Positions 1-8,827 of a stretch of DNA of 64,000 nt are shown in pieces. Source of the stretch: an uncultured Alistipes sp. (lineage in GTDB: Bacteria > Bacteroidota > Bacteroidia > Bacteroidales > Rikenellaceae); NCBI GenBank assembly GCA_944326035.1, contig CALVCS010000003.1, forward strand, positions 62,001 through 126,000. The letters run 5' to 3'. The notes beneath the pieces are model-generated. The model had not been told where the DNA came from, made no database searches, and was given only the letters and a program-made list of their open reading frames with translations. Both the position numbers and the translations under genes were made by a program. How positions within the stretch are numbered: position 1 is the stretch's first letter; each line of letters starts with the position of its first letter.

Positions 1-1493
1 ATCGGGTGGTGACCCTGCACCTCGATGAAACGACCGATATCAGTCGTGTGGAAATCTCCAAAATAGCTATTACCGAAGGCGGAAAAGCCTCGGTGCCGCT
101 CTCCGGTGAGTTTGACCTGAGGAGCGATTTGTCCATCACGCTGTCGCTCTATCAGGACTATGAGTGGACCCTGAAGGCCGAACAAACCATCGAACGGATC
201 TTTACGGTCGAGTCGCAAATCGGAGCGGCGGAGTTCGATGTCGAACACCATACGGCCACGGTGCATGTGCCGGAAGGAACCGATATGGATCAGATTAAAA
301 TCACGGAGCTGAAGCTCGGTCCGCGGGATATCACCACCATGACCCCGGATCCCTCGACCCTGACGTCGTTCGAAACCTATCGGACGGTGACGATTCGTTA
401 TCATGCGTTCGAGGAGAAGTGGTCGTTGTACGTCATTCCGACCGAAGTGACAGCTCAGTTTACGCAGGTCGATGCGTGGACGCGGCTGATCTGGCTCTAT
501 GCGTCGGGACGGAGCGGAACGGAGCTCGGGTTCCGTTACCGGAAACAGAACGATACGGAGTGGATTACCGTCCCGACGGAACAGATTACGGTGTCGGGAG
601 GGGCCTTCTCGACCTGTCTGTCGGGCTTGGAACCGGAGCAGACCTATGAGTTGGTGGCCTATTCCGGTACGGATGAATCGGAGGTTCGTACAGCCACGAC
701 CGGCGCGGAAACACCTCTAACCAATGGTGGCTTCGAACAGTGGTGCGTCGAAGGAAGTGTTGTCTATCCGGGACCTTCGTTGGCGGAGGCCTATTGGGGA
801 ACCGGGAATCCGGGAGCCGCTATCGCCGGAGCGACGTTGACCGATAAGGTGACCGATCCGCGGCCAGGCAGCAGCGGGATGTATGCCGCTCGACTTGAGT
901 CGAAGTTGGCCGGGGTGGCCGGGATCGGTAAACTGGCGGCCGGAAACCTCTTTATCGGCAAGTATGTGGGAACGCGCGGGACGAATGGTATCGTCGGATT
1001 CGGACGGCCGTTTACGCAACGACCGGTCGCTCTGAAAGGATGGGTGAAATATACCCGTGGGTTGATTACGGATGTCGGAACGACGCAGCCGACCGGGATG
1101 ACGATTGCCAAGGGCGATCCGGATAACGGGATCATCTATGTGGCCTTGGGGACCTGGACCCCTGCCGAGTACGGATATTGCGAAAAAGAGTCCGGCGATA
1201 ATAAGGTATTGGGAACGGACGAGATTCCGATCTGTGTCGATACACGCGATAAAAATACCTTCTTCAATTCCAACAGCCCGGCGGTGATCGCGTATGGGGA
1301 ATTGGTGCTCGACCAGACGATCGATCAGTGGCAGGAGTTTACGATCAAATTGAACTACACTGCGACAAATCTTGTGCCCACCCATCTGGTGATCGTATGT
1401 TCCGCCTCGCGTTATGGCGACTATTATATCGGTAGTCGGGATAGTAAAATGTGGGTGGATGATTTCGAGCTGGTATACGACGTGGGAGAGTAG
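1..1493 (+). CDS. PCMD-domain surface protein, 5' truncated by window edge
   Basis: The reading frame is open to base 1, so the start lies outside the window; at least 497 residues are visible. The last ~260 residues look like the Bacteroidota PCMD (putative carbohydrate metabolism) domain. It begins near the TNGGFEQW motif, continues through AAGNLFIGKY and LKGWVKYT, and ends with SASRYGDYYIGS and MWVDDFELVYD. The part before it looks like two or more beta-sandwich modules, including a fibronectin-III-like stretch with GLEPEQTYEL. Such proteins are usually exported and sit next to SusC/SusD-type glycan uptake genes; that is family knowledge and nothing here shows a substrate. It ends with TAG and no obvious terminator follows. 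Confidence 0.8.
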   Translation, partial: RVVTLHLDETTDISRVEISKIAITEGGKASVPLSGEFDLRSDLSITLSLYQDYEWTLKAEQTIERIFTVESQIGAAEFDVEHHTATVHVPEGTDMDQIKITELKLGPRDITTMTPDPSTLTSFETYRTVTIRYHAFEEKWSLYVIPTEVTAQFTQVDAWTRLIWLYASGRSGTELGFRYRKQNDTEWITVPTEQITVSGGAFSTCLSGLEPEQTYELVAYSGTDESEVRTATTGAETPLTNGGFEQWCVEGSVVYPGPSLAEAYWGTGNPGAAIAGATLTDKVTDPRPGSSGMYAARLESKLAGVAGIGKLAAGNLFIGKYVGTRGTNGIVGFGRPFTQRPVALKGWVKYTRGLITDVGTTQPTGMTIAKGDPDNGIIYVALGTWTPAEYGYCEKESGDNKVLGTDEIPICVDTRDKNTFFNSNSPAVIAYGELVLDQTIDQWQEFTIKLNYTATNLVPTHLVIVCSASRYGDYYIGSRDSKMWVDDFELVYDVGE

Positions 1494-1752
1494 CCTTAGG
1501 CCGATCGCCTACCGCCACAACGTCGGGGCCGAATGCTGGGATCAGCGTCTTTGGGACCAAATGCCGGGACCGAAATCTCAGAACTCGGACTCAGGAACCG
1601 GACTCGGGATATAAGGTAAAATGCTTGTTTTGCGGATGTTGCCGGGAGGAGGGAGCGAAAGAGGATCGTTAGGTCTTGGTGACTCCGCAAAAAGAACTGC
1701 TGTCGACCGAAAAATTTTAGTCAACCGTATCTCATATTCAAAAATAGTTTCT

Positions 1753-1760
1753 ATCTTTGT
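1753..1760 (+). promoter_or_regulatory. Bacteroidota -7 element of the trp leader
   Basis: TATCTTTG matches the phylum -7 consensus TAnnTTTG exactly. No convincing -33 TTTG lies 19-21 bp upstream, so only the -7 box is called. Transcription would start near 1767, about 48 nt before the leader peptide ATG. Confidence 0.65.
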
Positions 1761-1814
1761 CATCAAGAAAGGGGAGGAGATTCCGCCCCGAGGGAATGAA
1801 ATACAAGACATACG

Positions 1815-1865
1815 ATGAATCTGTTTTCGGCTCATACTTGGTGGTGGCGCTCACAACTTATCTAA
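1815..1865 (+). CDS. trpL: Trp leader peptide with three consecutive Trp codons
   Basis: This 16-codon frame reads MNLFSAHTWWWRSQLI and stops with TAA. The three TGG codons occupy 1839-1847. It lies 48 nt after a consensus -7 promoter box and 43 nt before a 13-bp perfect hairpin, and the next gene is a TrpB-family enzyme. In known trp attenuators a ribosome stalls at such codons when charged tRNA-Trp is scarce, and the stall selects the antiterminator RNA fold. A competing 26-codon frame starts at 1796 in another frame and overlaps it; it has no Trp run. No strong Shine-Dalgarno is visible, which is normal in this phylum. The function is inferred from sequence and context. Confidence 0.82.
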   Translation: MNLFSAHTWWWRSQLI

Positions 1866-1939
1866 AGGGTGAGTAGCTGACCTATGCCGAAAGATTGCAA
1901 TATGCTGACAAGGGCTGTCGAACTCACGACAGCCCTTGT
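1850..1939 (+). promoter_or_regulatory. Trp attenuator: alternative pairing segments and terminator-like hairpin
   Basis: The bases 1908-1920 (ACAAGGGCTGTCG) and 1927-1939 are perfect reverse complements around a 6-nt loop, followed by TCGTTT. GTGAG at 1869-1873 can pair with CTCAC at 1850-1854, just after the Trp codons. GTGAGT at 1869-1874 can instead pair with ACTCAC at 1922-1927, the hairpin loop plus first stem base; GAC 1879-1881 with GTC 1917-1919 could extend that fold. A ribosome stalled on the Trp codons would cover 1850-1854 and favour the second pairing. The U tract after the stem is short, so termination may be weak or helped by another factor. Confidence 0.72.
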
Positions 1940-2218
1940 TCGTTTACCCGCCGGTCGGTTTGACGCATGCCTGCTTCCCCTTCCGGAGAGGTGGCGGACC
2001 AGCGCCCAGCGTATGACGATCTCGTTTAGGTCCGGTGTCGATGAAAGTCCCGCCGAGGTGTCCTCGGGGAAGCCTTTACAAGGCCCCGTGGAACCGAACC
2101 CCCAACGATGGATGCAGAGGCTCCCTTTCCCGAATGGGGCGGGGAGTAGAGCGGGTGGCCGTTCCTTTCCCTCCATGACCATGAAAATGAATGTATAATC
2201 TTTTAAAAACAAAAAACG
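1940..2218 (+). other. Structured leader between attenuator and trpB
   Basis: There are 279 nt between the attenuator hairpin and the trpB start and no credible gene. Two GC-rich hairpins are visible: CCGAGG 2053-2058 with CCTCGG 2062-2067, and GCCTT 2072-2076 with AAGGC 2080-2084, the latter extended by GGG/CCC across a small bulge. The last ~30 nt are A/T-rich, as is usual before Bacteroidota start codons. I do not recognise a known riboswitch class here. Confidence 0.45.
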
Positions 2219-3577
2219 ATGAGTAACCGAATTAAACGCTATTTCCTGCCCGAGGATCAAATCCCGACCCAATGGTATAACATTCAGGCCGACATGGTCC
2301 ACAAACCCCTGCCGCCCCTGAATCCGGTCACCCGGGAACCTCTGAAACCCGAAGATCTCTATCCGATTTTTGCCAAAGAGCTGGTGCATCAGGAGATGAA
2401 TCAGACCGATGCCTGGATCGATATCCCGGAAGAGGTGCGCGAACTGTATAAGAATTACCGGAGTACGCCGTTGGTACGTGCTTACGGACTGGAAAAGGCG
2501 TTGGGGACGCCGGCCCACATCTACTTCAAGAACGAAAGCGTGAGCCCGGTCGGGTCGCATAAATTGAACTCGGCCTTGGCCCAGGCCTACTACTGCCATA
2601 AGGAAGGGATCACCAACATCACGACCGAAACCGGTGCCGGTCAGTGGGGGGCCGCTCTGTCCTATGCCGCTAAGGCATTCGGGTTGGAACTGGCGGTCTA
2701 TATGGTGAAGGTCAGCTATGAACAGAAACCCTATCGTCGGTCGATTATGCAGACGTTCGGGGCGCAGGTGGTCGCTTCGCCGTCGATGTCGACCAAAGCC
2801 GGCCGTAAGATCCTGACGGAACATCCCAATTATCAGGGATCGCTGGGAACGGCCATCTCTGAAGCTATTGAATTGGCTACGACCGTTCCGAACTGTAAAT
2901 ATACGCTGGGTTCGGTGCTCAACCACGTCGCCCTGCATCAGACGGTGATCGGATTGGAAGCCGAAAAACAGATGGAGATGGCCGGCGAATATCCCGATGT
3001 GGTGATCGCCTGCTTCGGGGGTGGATCGAATTTCGGCGGGATCAGCTTCCCGTTCATGCGTCACACGATCAAAGAGGGGCGTAAAACCCGTTATATTGCG
3101 GCGGAACCTTCGTCCTGCCCGAAATTGACGCTGGGGAAATTCCGCTATGACTTCGGCGATGAAGCCGGTTATACGCCGCTGTTGCCGATGTTTACCCTCG
3201 GTCACAATTTTGCGCCGGCTCCCATTCATGCCGGGGGGTTGCGTTATCACGGAGCCGGGGTGATCGTTTCGCAGTTGCTCAAAGACGGCTTGATGGAGGC
3301 GGTCGACATCGATCAGCTGGATAGCTTTGCGGCCGGGTGTCTGTTTGCCCAGACCGAAGGGATTATTCCGGCGCCCGAATCGTCGCACGCCATCGCTGCC
3401 ACGATCCGTGAAGCCAATCGTTGCAAAGAAACCGGCGAAGAAAAGGTGATTTTGTTCAACCTGTCGGGACACGGTCTGATCGACATGGCCTCGTATGACA
3501 AATATCTGTCGGGCGATCTGCAGAACTACACGCTCTCGGAAGAACAGATTGCCGAAAACCTCAAAGATGTCAAATAA
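2219..3577 (+). CDS. trpB: TrpB2-type tryptophan synthase beta chain-like PLP enzyme
   Basis: This 452-residue protein belongs to the TrpB2 branch of fold-type II PLP enzymes, which joins L-serine and indole to make tryptophan. It is longer than the ~400-residue TrpB1 that pairs with TrpA. The PLP lysine is K115 in GSHKLN, the catalytic-region motif ETGAGQWG is at 137-144, the phosphate-binding loop GGGSN is at 267-271, and SGHGLIDM lies near the C terminus. No trpA or other trp gene adjoins it, which is common for trpB2; such enzymes may salvage free indole. The leader with three Trp codons upstream implies control by tryptophan supply. A strong terminator follows. Confidence 0.93.
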   Translation: MSNRIKRYFLPEDQIPTQWYNIQADMVHKPLPPLNPVTREPLKPEDLYPIFAKELVHQEMNQTDAWIDIPEEVRELYKNYRSTPLVRAYGLEKALGTPAHIYFKNESVSPVGSHKLNSALAQAYYCHKEGITNITTETGAGQWGAALSYAAKAFGLELAVYMVKVSYEQKPYRRSIMQTFGAQVVASPSMSTKAGRKILTEHPNYQGSLGTAISEAIELATTVPNCKYTLGSVLNHVALHQTVIGLEAEKQMEMAGEYPDVVIACFGGGSNFGGISFPFMRHTIKEGRKTRYIAAEPSSCPKLTLGKFRYDFGDEAGYTPLLPMFTLGHNFAPAPIHAGGLRYHGAGVIVSQLLKDGLMEAVDIDQLDSFAAGCLFAQTEGIIPAPESSHAIAATIREANRCKETGEEKVILFNLSGHGLIDMASYDKYLSGDLQNYTLSEEQIAENLKDVK

Positions 3578-3602
3578 TCCATCGTACCGTTGTACGTTAA
3601 AG

Positions 3603-3631
3603 GCCCGCATCCTGTGATGCGGGCTTTTTTT
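3603..3631 (+). terminator. Rho-independent terminator after trpB
   Basis: A 9-bp perfect stem, GCCCGCATC at 3603-3611 with GATGCGGGC at 3616-3624, has a 4-nt loop and is followed by seven T residues. Confidence 0.92.
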
Positions 3632-3650
3632 ATGGGTCAATGCCGAGCAC

Positions 3651-4949
3651 TTAGGGTTGCATTACGAGGAGGGTGCTCAGCGTTTCGCTGATGGGATTCT
3701 TCAGGATCGTCGTTTTTCCAACGGATAGGTCAAAGATAGACATCGTCTCTTTTTCATAGACCTGGTCGTCGGAGCTCTGATGGGGATACGTGAGGTAGTA
3801 CAACCGATCGTTTTGGACGTCATAACTGCAGGCCTCGAAAATGTTTTCGAGGATGAAGATCGGCGTGCTTGGGAGTCCGGAGACCGGGTCGAACGTGTTT
3901 ACGTGGGTGCGATAACCGGTCGAGGTCTGGGTGGTTGCTTCGCTGTTGATTTGCAGGCATTGTGCGGCAGACTGCAGGAAATAGAGCGTTTCGGATCCTT
4001 GCAAGGAGAGCACAGCGGCCGACTGGGTTTGGAGGTCGACTCGTAGCGGATAGGCTTGGTCCAATTGACCGGCAGGATAGATGTATAGGACGGTATAAAG
4101 CTGCTGAAGCGATGCATCGTACAGGAAAGGTTGCTTCGGAAGGTAGAGCTCTCCTTCCGGCGTGTCGATCTGATCGATTTCGCACACGAGAGAGAGTGCC
4201 CCGGTAGTCGGATCGATTTTGACCAGCTGCATACGGCGGGCGTCGGTTTGAATCAGGGCATGCACTTCCTGGTTGATCAACCCCAGGGAGACGCCGAGAG
4301 AGTTGCGGGTCAGGGTGTCTAAAATGCTGAAGTGATTGTCGGAGAGATCGAACCGACTTAACATGGCATTCCCCTGTCGATCACTGAGTATACCATAAAG
4401 GCTGGAAAGACCCGGCAGTTGGAGAGGACTCTCGAAATCGTAATCTTCGGTACCGGGTATGCTGCATAAGGTAGTGGTTTGGCCGGAGGTCGGATCGATT
4501 TCATAGAAAGTCAGCTGATAATCAGGCTCTCTCAGGCCCGTGGCGATCAGCCGAACGGGAGTGGATTCGGAGGACGATGTGCTGAAATATAAGGATCCTA
4601 AGGCATATTCGTCGGAGCGGCGAACCAAAAGAACCGTATGAGGACCATCCAAGGCCGGAGCGGTAAACGAGATCCCTTGATCGACGACCTGTACATCGGT
4701 GGCTTGGATATCTCCAGCGGCTTTTTCGGTCGGGTTGGGACGCAGCCAAATTTGATCATTCGCCGTAAAGCCTTGGCCTTGAATGGTGACGGTATTTCCG
4801 GCCAGAATAGGCGTTTCGGCATCCGAAGCGGGTAATTGAAGGGCCGTAATGGGACATGTGGGATCCGGATTTGGGGTTGGGTTGTCTTTGGAACAGGAGC
4901 CTAACAGCAGGGCCCAAAGGCCTACGGTGAGCCATAAAGCGTGTTTCAT
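3651..4949 (-). CDS. Lipoprotein with N-terminal IPT/TIG-like domain
   Basis: This 432-residue protein has a lipoprotein signal ending in LLGSC, so it is probably lipid-anchored. Residues ~35-110 resemble an IPT/TIG immunoglobulin-like domain (GNTVTIQGQGFTANDQIWLRP), common in Bacteroidota cell-surface proteins. The remaining ~300 residues contain repeated short stretches such as YEIDPTSGQTTTLC and VKIDPTTGALSLVC, which suggest a beta-propeller. It is transcribed toward trpB and shares no operon with its neighbours. No enzyme motif is seen, so the function is unknown. Confidence 0.7.
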   Translation of the reverse strand: MKHALWLTVGLWALLLGSCSKDNPTPNPDPTCPITALQLPASDAETPILAGNTVTIQGQGFTANDQIWLRPNPTEKAAGDIQATDVQVVDQGISFTAPALDGPHTVLLVRRSDEYALGSLYFSTSSSESTPVRLIATGLREPDYQLTFYEIDPTSGQTTTLCSIPGTEDYDFESPLQLPGLSSLYGILSDRQGNAMLSRFDLSDNHFSILDTLTRNSLGVSLGLINQEVHALIQTDARRMQLVKIDPTTGALSLVCEIDQIDTPEGELYLPKQPFLYDASLQQLYTVLYIYPAGQLDQAYPLRVDLQTQSAAVLSLQGSETLYFLQSAAQCLQINSEATTQTSTGYRTHVNTFDPVSGLPSTPIFILENIFEACSYDVQNDRLYYLTYPHQSSDDQVYEKETMSIFDLSVGKTTILKNPISETLSTLLVMQP

Positions 4950-5588
4950 GTCAGTAAAAGATAACGATGGCTTTCGGATCCCTGGAAAACCTTATCCATA
5001 AAAAAGAAAGTATGGGATCGTTCGTTTATCGGGTTGGAGGCTCTGAAAAAACCCGAAGACAGAGAAACAACACCCTACCACGCATAGGCTAGGTGGAATC
5101 CACACCTAGCGTACCCGTGATGTATGCTTACTCCTCTCTTCGCGAAACGGTCCGACTTCCAACCCGGGATAAAAGCGAAACACCTTCCTGGAGAATAGGT
5201 ATGTTGCGTTGGCAACAAGATAAAGATACATATTATTTGTGAAATCTCGGGTGCTCATGGGTTTATCGGTAAAGATCCGATCGGGAACCCTAAGCGGAAG
5301 AGGTCGGTGGAAGCGATGCATGAAGAAGAGGGAAATGGGCTTGAAATGGCGTATGTGAGGCCGTCTGACCGCGATGTGAGACGGGGAGCGGAGTAGGTCC
5401 GAGGAAAATCCGTAGGATGTTTGGCAGAATCCAATAATTTTCGTTAATTTTGTTTAGATAGGTGGTTCAGACAGATACGTGCTCTGAGCCCCTTCTGAGC
5501 GGGAGGCGAACCTCGGGATGGAACCCTCTGTTGCCGCCTTCGCTCGGCCTTCGGAACCTTTGTCTTCCTAAAACATAAAACCTAACCT
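4950..5588. other. Divergent spacer without a gene
   Basis: The spacer lies between the TIG-like lipoprotein (minus) and the sugar isomerase (plus). It holds an 8-bp palindrome, GCTAGGTG at 5088-5095 with CACCTAGC at 5103-5110, and a consensus promoter near 5420-5452. Short open frames have no recognisable features. The palindrome could be an operator, but nothing links it to a regulator. Confidence 0.5.
5420..5452 (+). promoter_or_regulatory. Bacteroidota promoter for the 3-keto-sugar operon
   Basis: TTTG at 5420-5423 and TAATTTTG at 5445-5452 are 21 bp apart and match the -33/-7 consensus. Initiation would be near 5459, leaving a ~130-nt leader before the first gene. Confidence 0.8.
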
Positions 5589-6455
5589 ATGGATAGAAGA
5601 GAATTTTTGAAGAGATCCCTGCTCGCTTCGGCCGGAGCGCTGGTAGGCGGTAGCCTGCTGGTGGATTCGGTCTCGGCCCGTGAACGGGGTGAAAAAATCA
5701 TCGGCCTGCAGCTCTATTCCCTGCGGGAGGCGATGGGCAAAAATGTCCCCGGCACCCTGAAAAAAGTCGCGAATATGGGTTATGCCATCGTGGAAACGGC
5801 CGGATATGGAGAGGGAAAACTCTATGGATATACGCCTGCTGAATTCAAACAAATGGTCGAAGACCTGGGTATGCAGGTTTCGGGGGCTCACCTCGGTTCG
5901 AACTACTCCAAAGAGACCGAACGCGAAGTGCTCGACTGGTGGCGGGTGGCGCTGGACGCCCAGGCCGAAGCCGGTTGTCGTTATGTCGTACAGGCCTCGT
6001 ACCCCATCGGCGATACCTTGGATGACATCAAGCTCTATTGCGACTACTTCAATAAGGTGGGCGAACTGGCCAAGGCGCGCGGCATGCGGTTCGGGCTGCA
6101 CAACCACGCCAAAGAGTTCGAAAAACGCGAGGGCGAAGTGATCTTCGATTACATGATGGCGAATACCGATCCCAATAATGTGATGTTCGAACTGGACGTC
6201 TATTGGGCCGGGAAAGGGGGCGTCGATCCGGTGGCCTATATCGAAAAATACCAGGGTCGGATTCCGCTGCTGCACATCAAGGATGAAACCGCCATCGGAG
6301 CCAGTGGAACGATCGATTTTGCTCCGATTTTCGAGGCGGCGTATAATAACGGGATGGAGTCTTACTTCGTGGAAGTGGAACGTTATGACGCCACGCCCGA
6401 AAAAGACGTGCAGAAGAGCTATGACTTCCTGAACGCCGCACCCTATGTACGATAA
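5589..6455 (+). CDS. Exported sugar isomerase/epimerase-like TIM-barrel protein
   Basis: The 288-residue protein starts with a twin-arginine-type signal (MDRREFLKRSLLASAGAL), so the folded protein is probably exported. The rest matches the xylose-isomerase-like TIM barrel (AP endonuclease 2 superfamily), with GLQLYSLR at strand 1, GLHNHAKEF, FELDVYW and LLHIKDE, which carry the usual metal-binding His, Glu and Asp residues. Members isomerise or epimerise sugars, and some act on 3-keto sugars. It is first in a three-gene operon with a Gfo/Idh oxidoreductase and a DUF1080 lipoprotein. That context favours a role in 3-keto-glycoside chemistry, but the substrate is not shown. Confidence 0.85.
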   Translation: MDRREFLKRSLLASAGALVGGSLLVDSVSARERGEKIIGLQLYSLREAMGKNVPGTLKKVANMGYAIVETAGYGEGKLYGYTPAEFKQMVEDLGMQVSGAHLGSNYSKETEREVLDWWRVALDAQAEAGCRYVVQASYPIGDTLDDIKLYCDYFNKVGELAKARGMRFGLHNHAKEFEKREGEVIFDYMMANTDPNNVMFELDVYWAGKGGVDPVAYIEKYQGRIPLLHIKDETAIGASGTIDFAPIFEAAYNNGMESYFVEVERYDATPEKDVQKSYDFLNAAPYVR

Positions 6456-6487
6456 CCTAAATAGAAACCTAAAATAAGATCAATAAC

Positions 6488-7972
6488 ATGGCAGAAAAAA
6501 TTAGCCGTCGTGATTTTCTTCGTACCAGCGCCGTAGGTACGGTGGCTGCCGCTGGGTTGACCGTGCTCCCCGGTTCGGTTCTCGGTAAAAAAGTGGGCAA
6601 AACGGCCCCCAGTGATAAACTCAATATTGCCGGCGTAGGTGTCGGAGGTCGGGGCTCTGCGGTCCTCAAAGGTCTGGAAAGTCAAAATATCGTCGCCCTG
6701 TGCGACACCGACTGGAAATATGCCAAGAATACGTTCGAACGCTATCCGGGGGCTCGTCGCTTCTGGGACTACCGGGTGATGTTGGAACAGATGAATAAAG
6801 ACATCGATGCGGTGGTGGTGGCCACGGCCGACCATACGCACTGTATCATCGCGGCGGATGCCATGACCCTCGGGAAACATGTCTATGTCGAAAAACCGTT
6901 GACACACAGTGTCTATGAATCACGCCTGCTGACCAAGCTGGCCGAAAAATATCAGGTGGCGACCCAGATGGGGAATCAGGGGGCGTCGGATGTCGGTGTG
7001 AATCAGGCCTGCGATTGGATCTGGAACGGCGAAATCGGCGAGGTGACCCGCGTGGATACCTTTACCGACCGTCCGATCTGGCCGCAGGGGCTGATGCGCC
7101 CCGAACGGGTCGACCCCATCCCCAATACCCTGAACTGGGATCTGTTTATCGGCCCGGCTAAAATGCGTCCCTATAACTCGATCTATCAACCGTGGAACTG
7201 GCGGGGCTGGTGGGATTTCGGAACCGGTGCCCTGGGCGATATGGCGTGCCATATCCTGCAGCCGGTCTTCAAAAGCCTGCAGCTGGGCTATCCGACCAAG
7301 GTACAAGGTAGCTCGACCTCGCTGTTGACCGATTGCGCTCCGTCGGCCCAGATCGTGAAGCTGACCTTCCCGGAACGCGGTTCGATCCATAACGTCCAGC
7401 TGCCCGAAGTGGTCGTAAGCTGGTATGACGGCGGGTTGCAGCCGCCTCGTCCGGACAATCTGCCGGATGGTGTCAACCTCAATAATTCCGGAGGCGGGGT
7501 GATCTTCTATGGCACCAAAGATACGCTGGTGTGCGGATGCTATGGCCGTGATCCGTGGTTGGTATCAGGGCGTAAGCCGCAGGTGCCGGCCCGCAACCGG
7601 GTCGTGCCGAACAGCGACCACCAGCTGGACTGGGTACGTGCCTGCAAAGAGTCACCTGAAAACCGGGTGAAAACCGCTTCGGATTTCAGCGAAGCCGGGC
7701 CGCTCAATGAAATGGTCGTGATGGGGGTACTGGCCGTGCGTCTCCAGGGCTTGAATAAGATCCTGGAATGGGATGGCGAAAATATGCAGTTCACCAATAT
7801 CTCGCCCGAGGAAACGATCAAGATTATGGTCCAAGACGGCTTCTCGATCAAGGACGGTCACCCGACGTTCCGGAAAACGTACACCGATCCGATCAATGCC
7901 CAACAGTTCGCGCAGGAGCTGATCAAACACACCTATCGCGATGGCTGGAAACTGGTCGACATGCCGAAATAG
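6488..7972 (+). CDS. Exported Gfo/Idh/MocA-family oxidoreductase
   Basis: The 494-residue protein has a twin-arginine signal (ISRRDFLRTSAVGTVAAAGL) and an N-terminal Rossmann domain with GVGVGGRG near residue 57. The family motif EKPLTHS follows at about residue 137, then a large C-terminal domain of the bacterial exported type (WNWRGWWDFGTGALGDMACH). Such enzymes oxidise or reduce sugars with a tightly bound NAD(P). Some oxidise glycosides at C3, which labilises the glycosidic bond; others (GH109) cleave alpha-N-acetylgalactosamine by a related route. The flanking TIM-barrel and DUF1080 genes make the 3-keto route the better guess. It is 32 bp from the upstream gene and 42 bp from the downstream one, so co-transcription is likely. 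Confidence 0.9.
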   Translation: MAEKISRRDFLRTSAVGTVAAAGLTVLPGSVLGKKVGKTAPSDKLNIAGVGVGGRGSAVLKGLESQNIVALCDTDWKYAKNTFERYPGARRFWDYRVMLEQMNKDIDAVVVATADHTHCIIAADAMTLGKHVYVEKPLTHSVYESRLLTKLAEKYQVATQMGNQGASDVGVNQACDWIWNGEIGEVTRVDTFTDRPIWPQGLMRPERVDPIPNTLNWDLFIGPAKMRPYNSIYQPWNWRGWWDFGTGALGDMACHILQPVFKSLQLGYPTKVQGSSTSLLTDCAPSAQIVKLTFPERGSIHNVQLPEVVVSWYDGGLQPPRPDNLPDGVNLNNSGGGVIFYGTKDTLVCGCYGRDPWLVSGRKPQVPARNRVVPNSDHQLDWVRACKESPENRVKTASDFSEAGPLNEMVVMGVLAVRLQGLNKILEWDGENMQFTNISPEETIKIMVQDGFSIKDGHPTFRKTYTDPINAQQFAQELIKHTYRDGWKLVDMPK

Positions 7973-8014
7973 GGTAGCATATCACTATCATTCATGTATA
8001 AACAGCAAATCGTT

Positions 8015-8803
8015 ATGAAAAAAATTGGTTATTGGATGAGCGCCGTAGCGACGATGGCTTTGATGGCCTCCTGCGGTGGAAATGCCAGCAAAAAGGCCGC
8101 TGCCGACAGCACGGCGACCAAATCGGTGGAAGAAGAAGGTTGGGTGACGATCTTCGATGGTCAGACGTTTAACGGCTGGCGCGGGTACAACAAAGATACC
8201 GTGCCCGGAGCCTGGACGATCGAAGACGGTGCCCTGAAGATCAACGGTTCGGGGGCTGGCGAAGCCGGGGCTCATAACGGAGGCGATCTGATCTATGCCG
8301 CTGAAAAACTGGGTAACTTCGAGCTGGAACTCGAATACAAAGTGGACAAAGGGTCCAATAGCGGGATTTTCTATATGATTCAGGAAGTGCCCGAAACGCC
8401 GACCTTCTATTCGGCTCCCGAGTATCAGGTGTTGGATAACGAAAACCATCCCGATGCGAAATTAGGGGTGGATGGCAACCGTCAGTCCGCTTCGTTGTAC
8501 GACATGATTCCGGCCAAACCGCAGAACGCCAAACCGTACGGCGAGTGGAATACGGCCAAGATCATGGTTTATAAAGGAACGGTGGTTCATTACCAGAACG
8601 GCGAGCCGGTGGTAGAATACCACTTGTGGACTCCGGAATGGAAGGCCATGTTGGACAAGAGCAAATTCAGCCAGGATAAAAATCCGCAGGCTTACGAATT
8701 GCTGCTCAACTGCGGAGGCGAAAATAAAGAGGGTTATATCGGTTTGCAGGACCATGGCGATAATGTGTGGTTCCGCAACATTCGGGTGAAAAAACTCGAC
8801 TAA
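8015..8803 (+). CDS. DUF1080 / 3-keto-disaccharide hydrolase lipoprotein
   Basis: I place the start at 8015 because it gives a clean lipoprotein signal (MKKIGYWMSAVATMALMASC); an in-frame ATG at 7994 would only add seven residues. The mature part matches the DUF1080 concanavalin-like fold, opening with WVTIFDGQTFNGWRGY and containing GSNSGIFYM, APEYQVLDNENH and a terminal GYIGLQDHGDNVWFRNIRVK. Characterised relatives hydrolyse or eliminate 3-keto-glycosides. It is the last gene of the operon with the exported oxidoreductase and TIM-barrel protein, and a terminator follows. The product is probably a surface or periplasmic enzyme; its glycone is unknown. Confidence 0.9.
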   Translation: MKKIGYWMSAVATMALMASCGGNASKKAAADSTATKSVEEEGWVTIFDGQTFNGWRGYNKDTVPGAWTIEDGALKINGSGAGEAGAHNGGDLIYAAEKLGNFELELEYKVDKGSNSGIFYMIQEVPETPTFYSAPEYQVLDNENHPDAKLGVDGNRQSASLYDMIPAKPQNAKPYGEWNTAKIMVYKGTVVHYQNGEPVVEYHLWTPEWKAMLDKSKFSQDKNPQAYELLLNCGGENKEGYIGLQDHGDNVWFRNIRVKKLD

Positions 8804-8827
8804 CCGTCCGTCGGTACCTAAGGAAAA

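Noticed and set aside
1796..1876. A 26-codon frame (ATG 1796) overlapping the Trp leader peptide
   Set aside because: It has no Trp codons and its stop does not fit the hairpin spacing. It is preceded by a purine-rich stretch, so it could still be translated, but the frame with three Trp codons explains the context better.
1884..2198. A 104-codon open frame between the attenuator and trpB
   Set aside because: It begins inside the hairpin region, and its product shows no recognisable motif. The RNA structure explanation is stronger.
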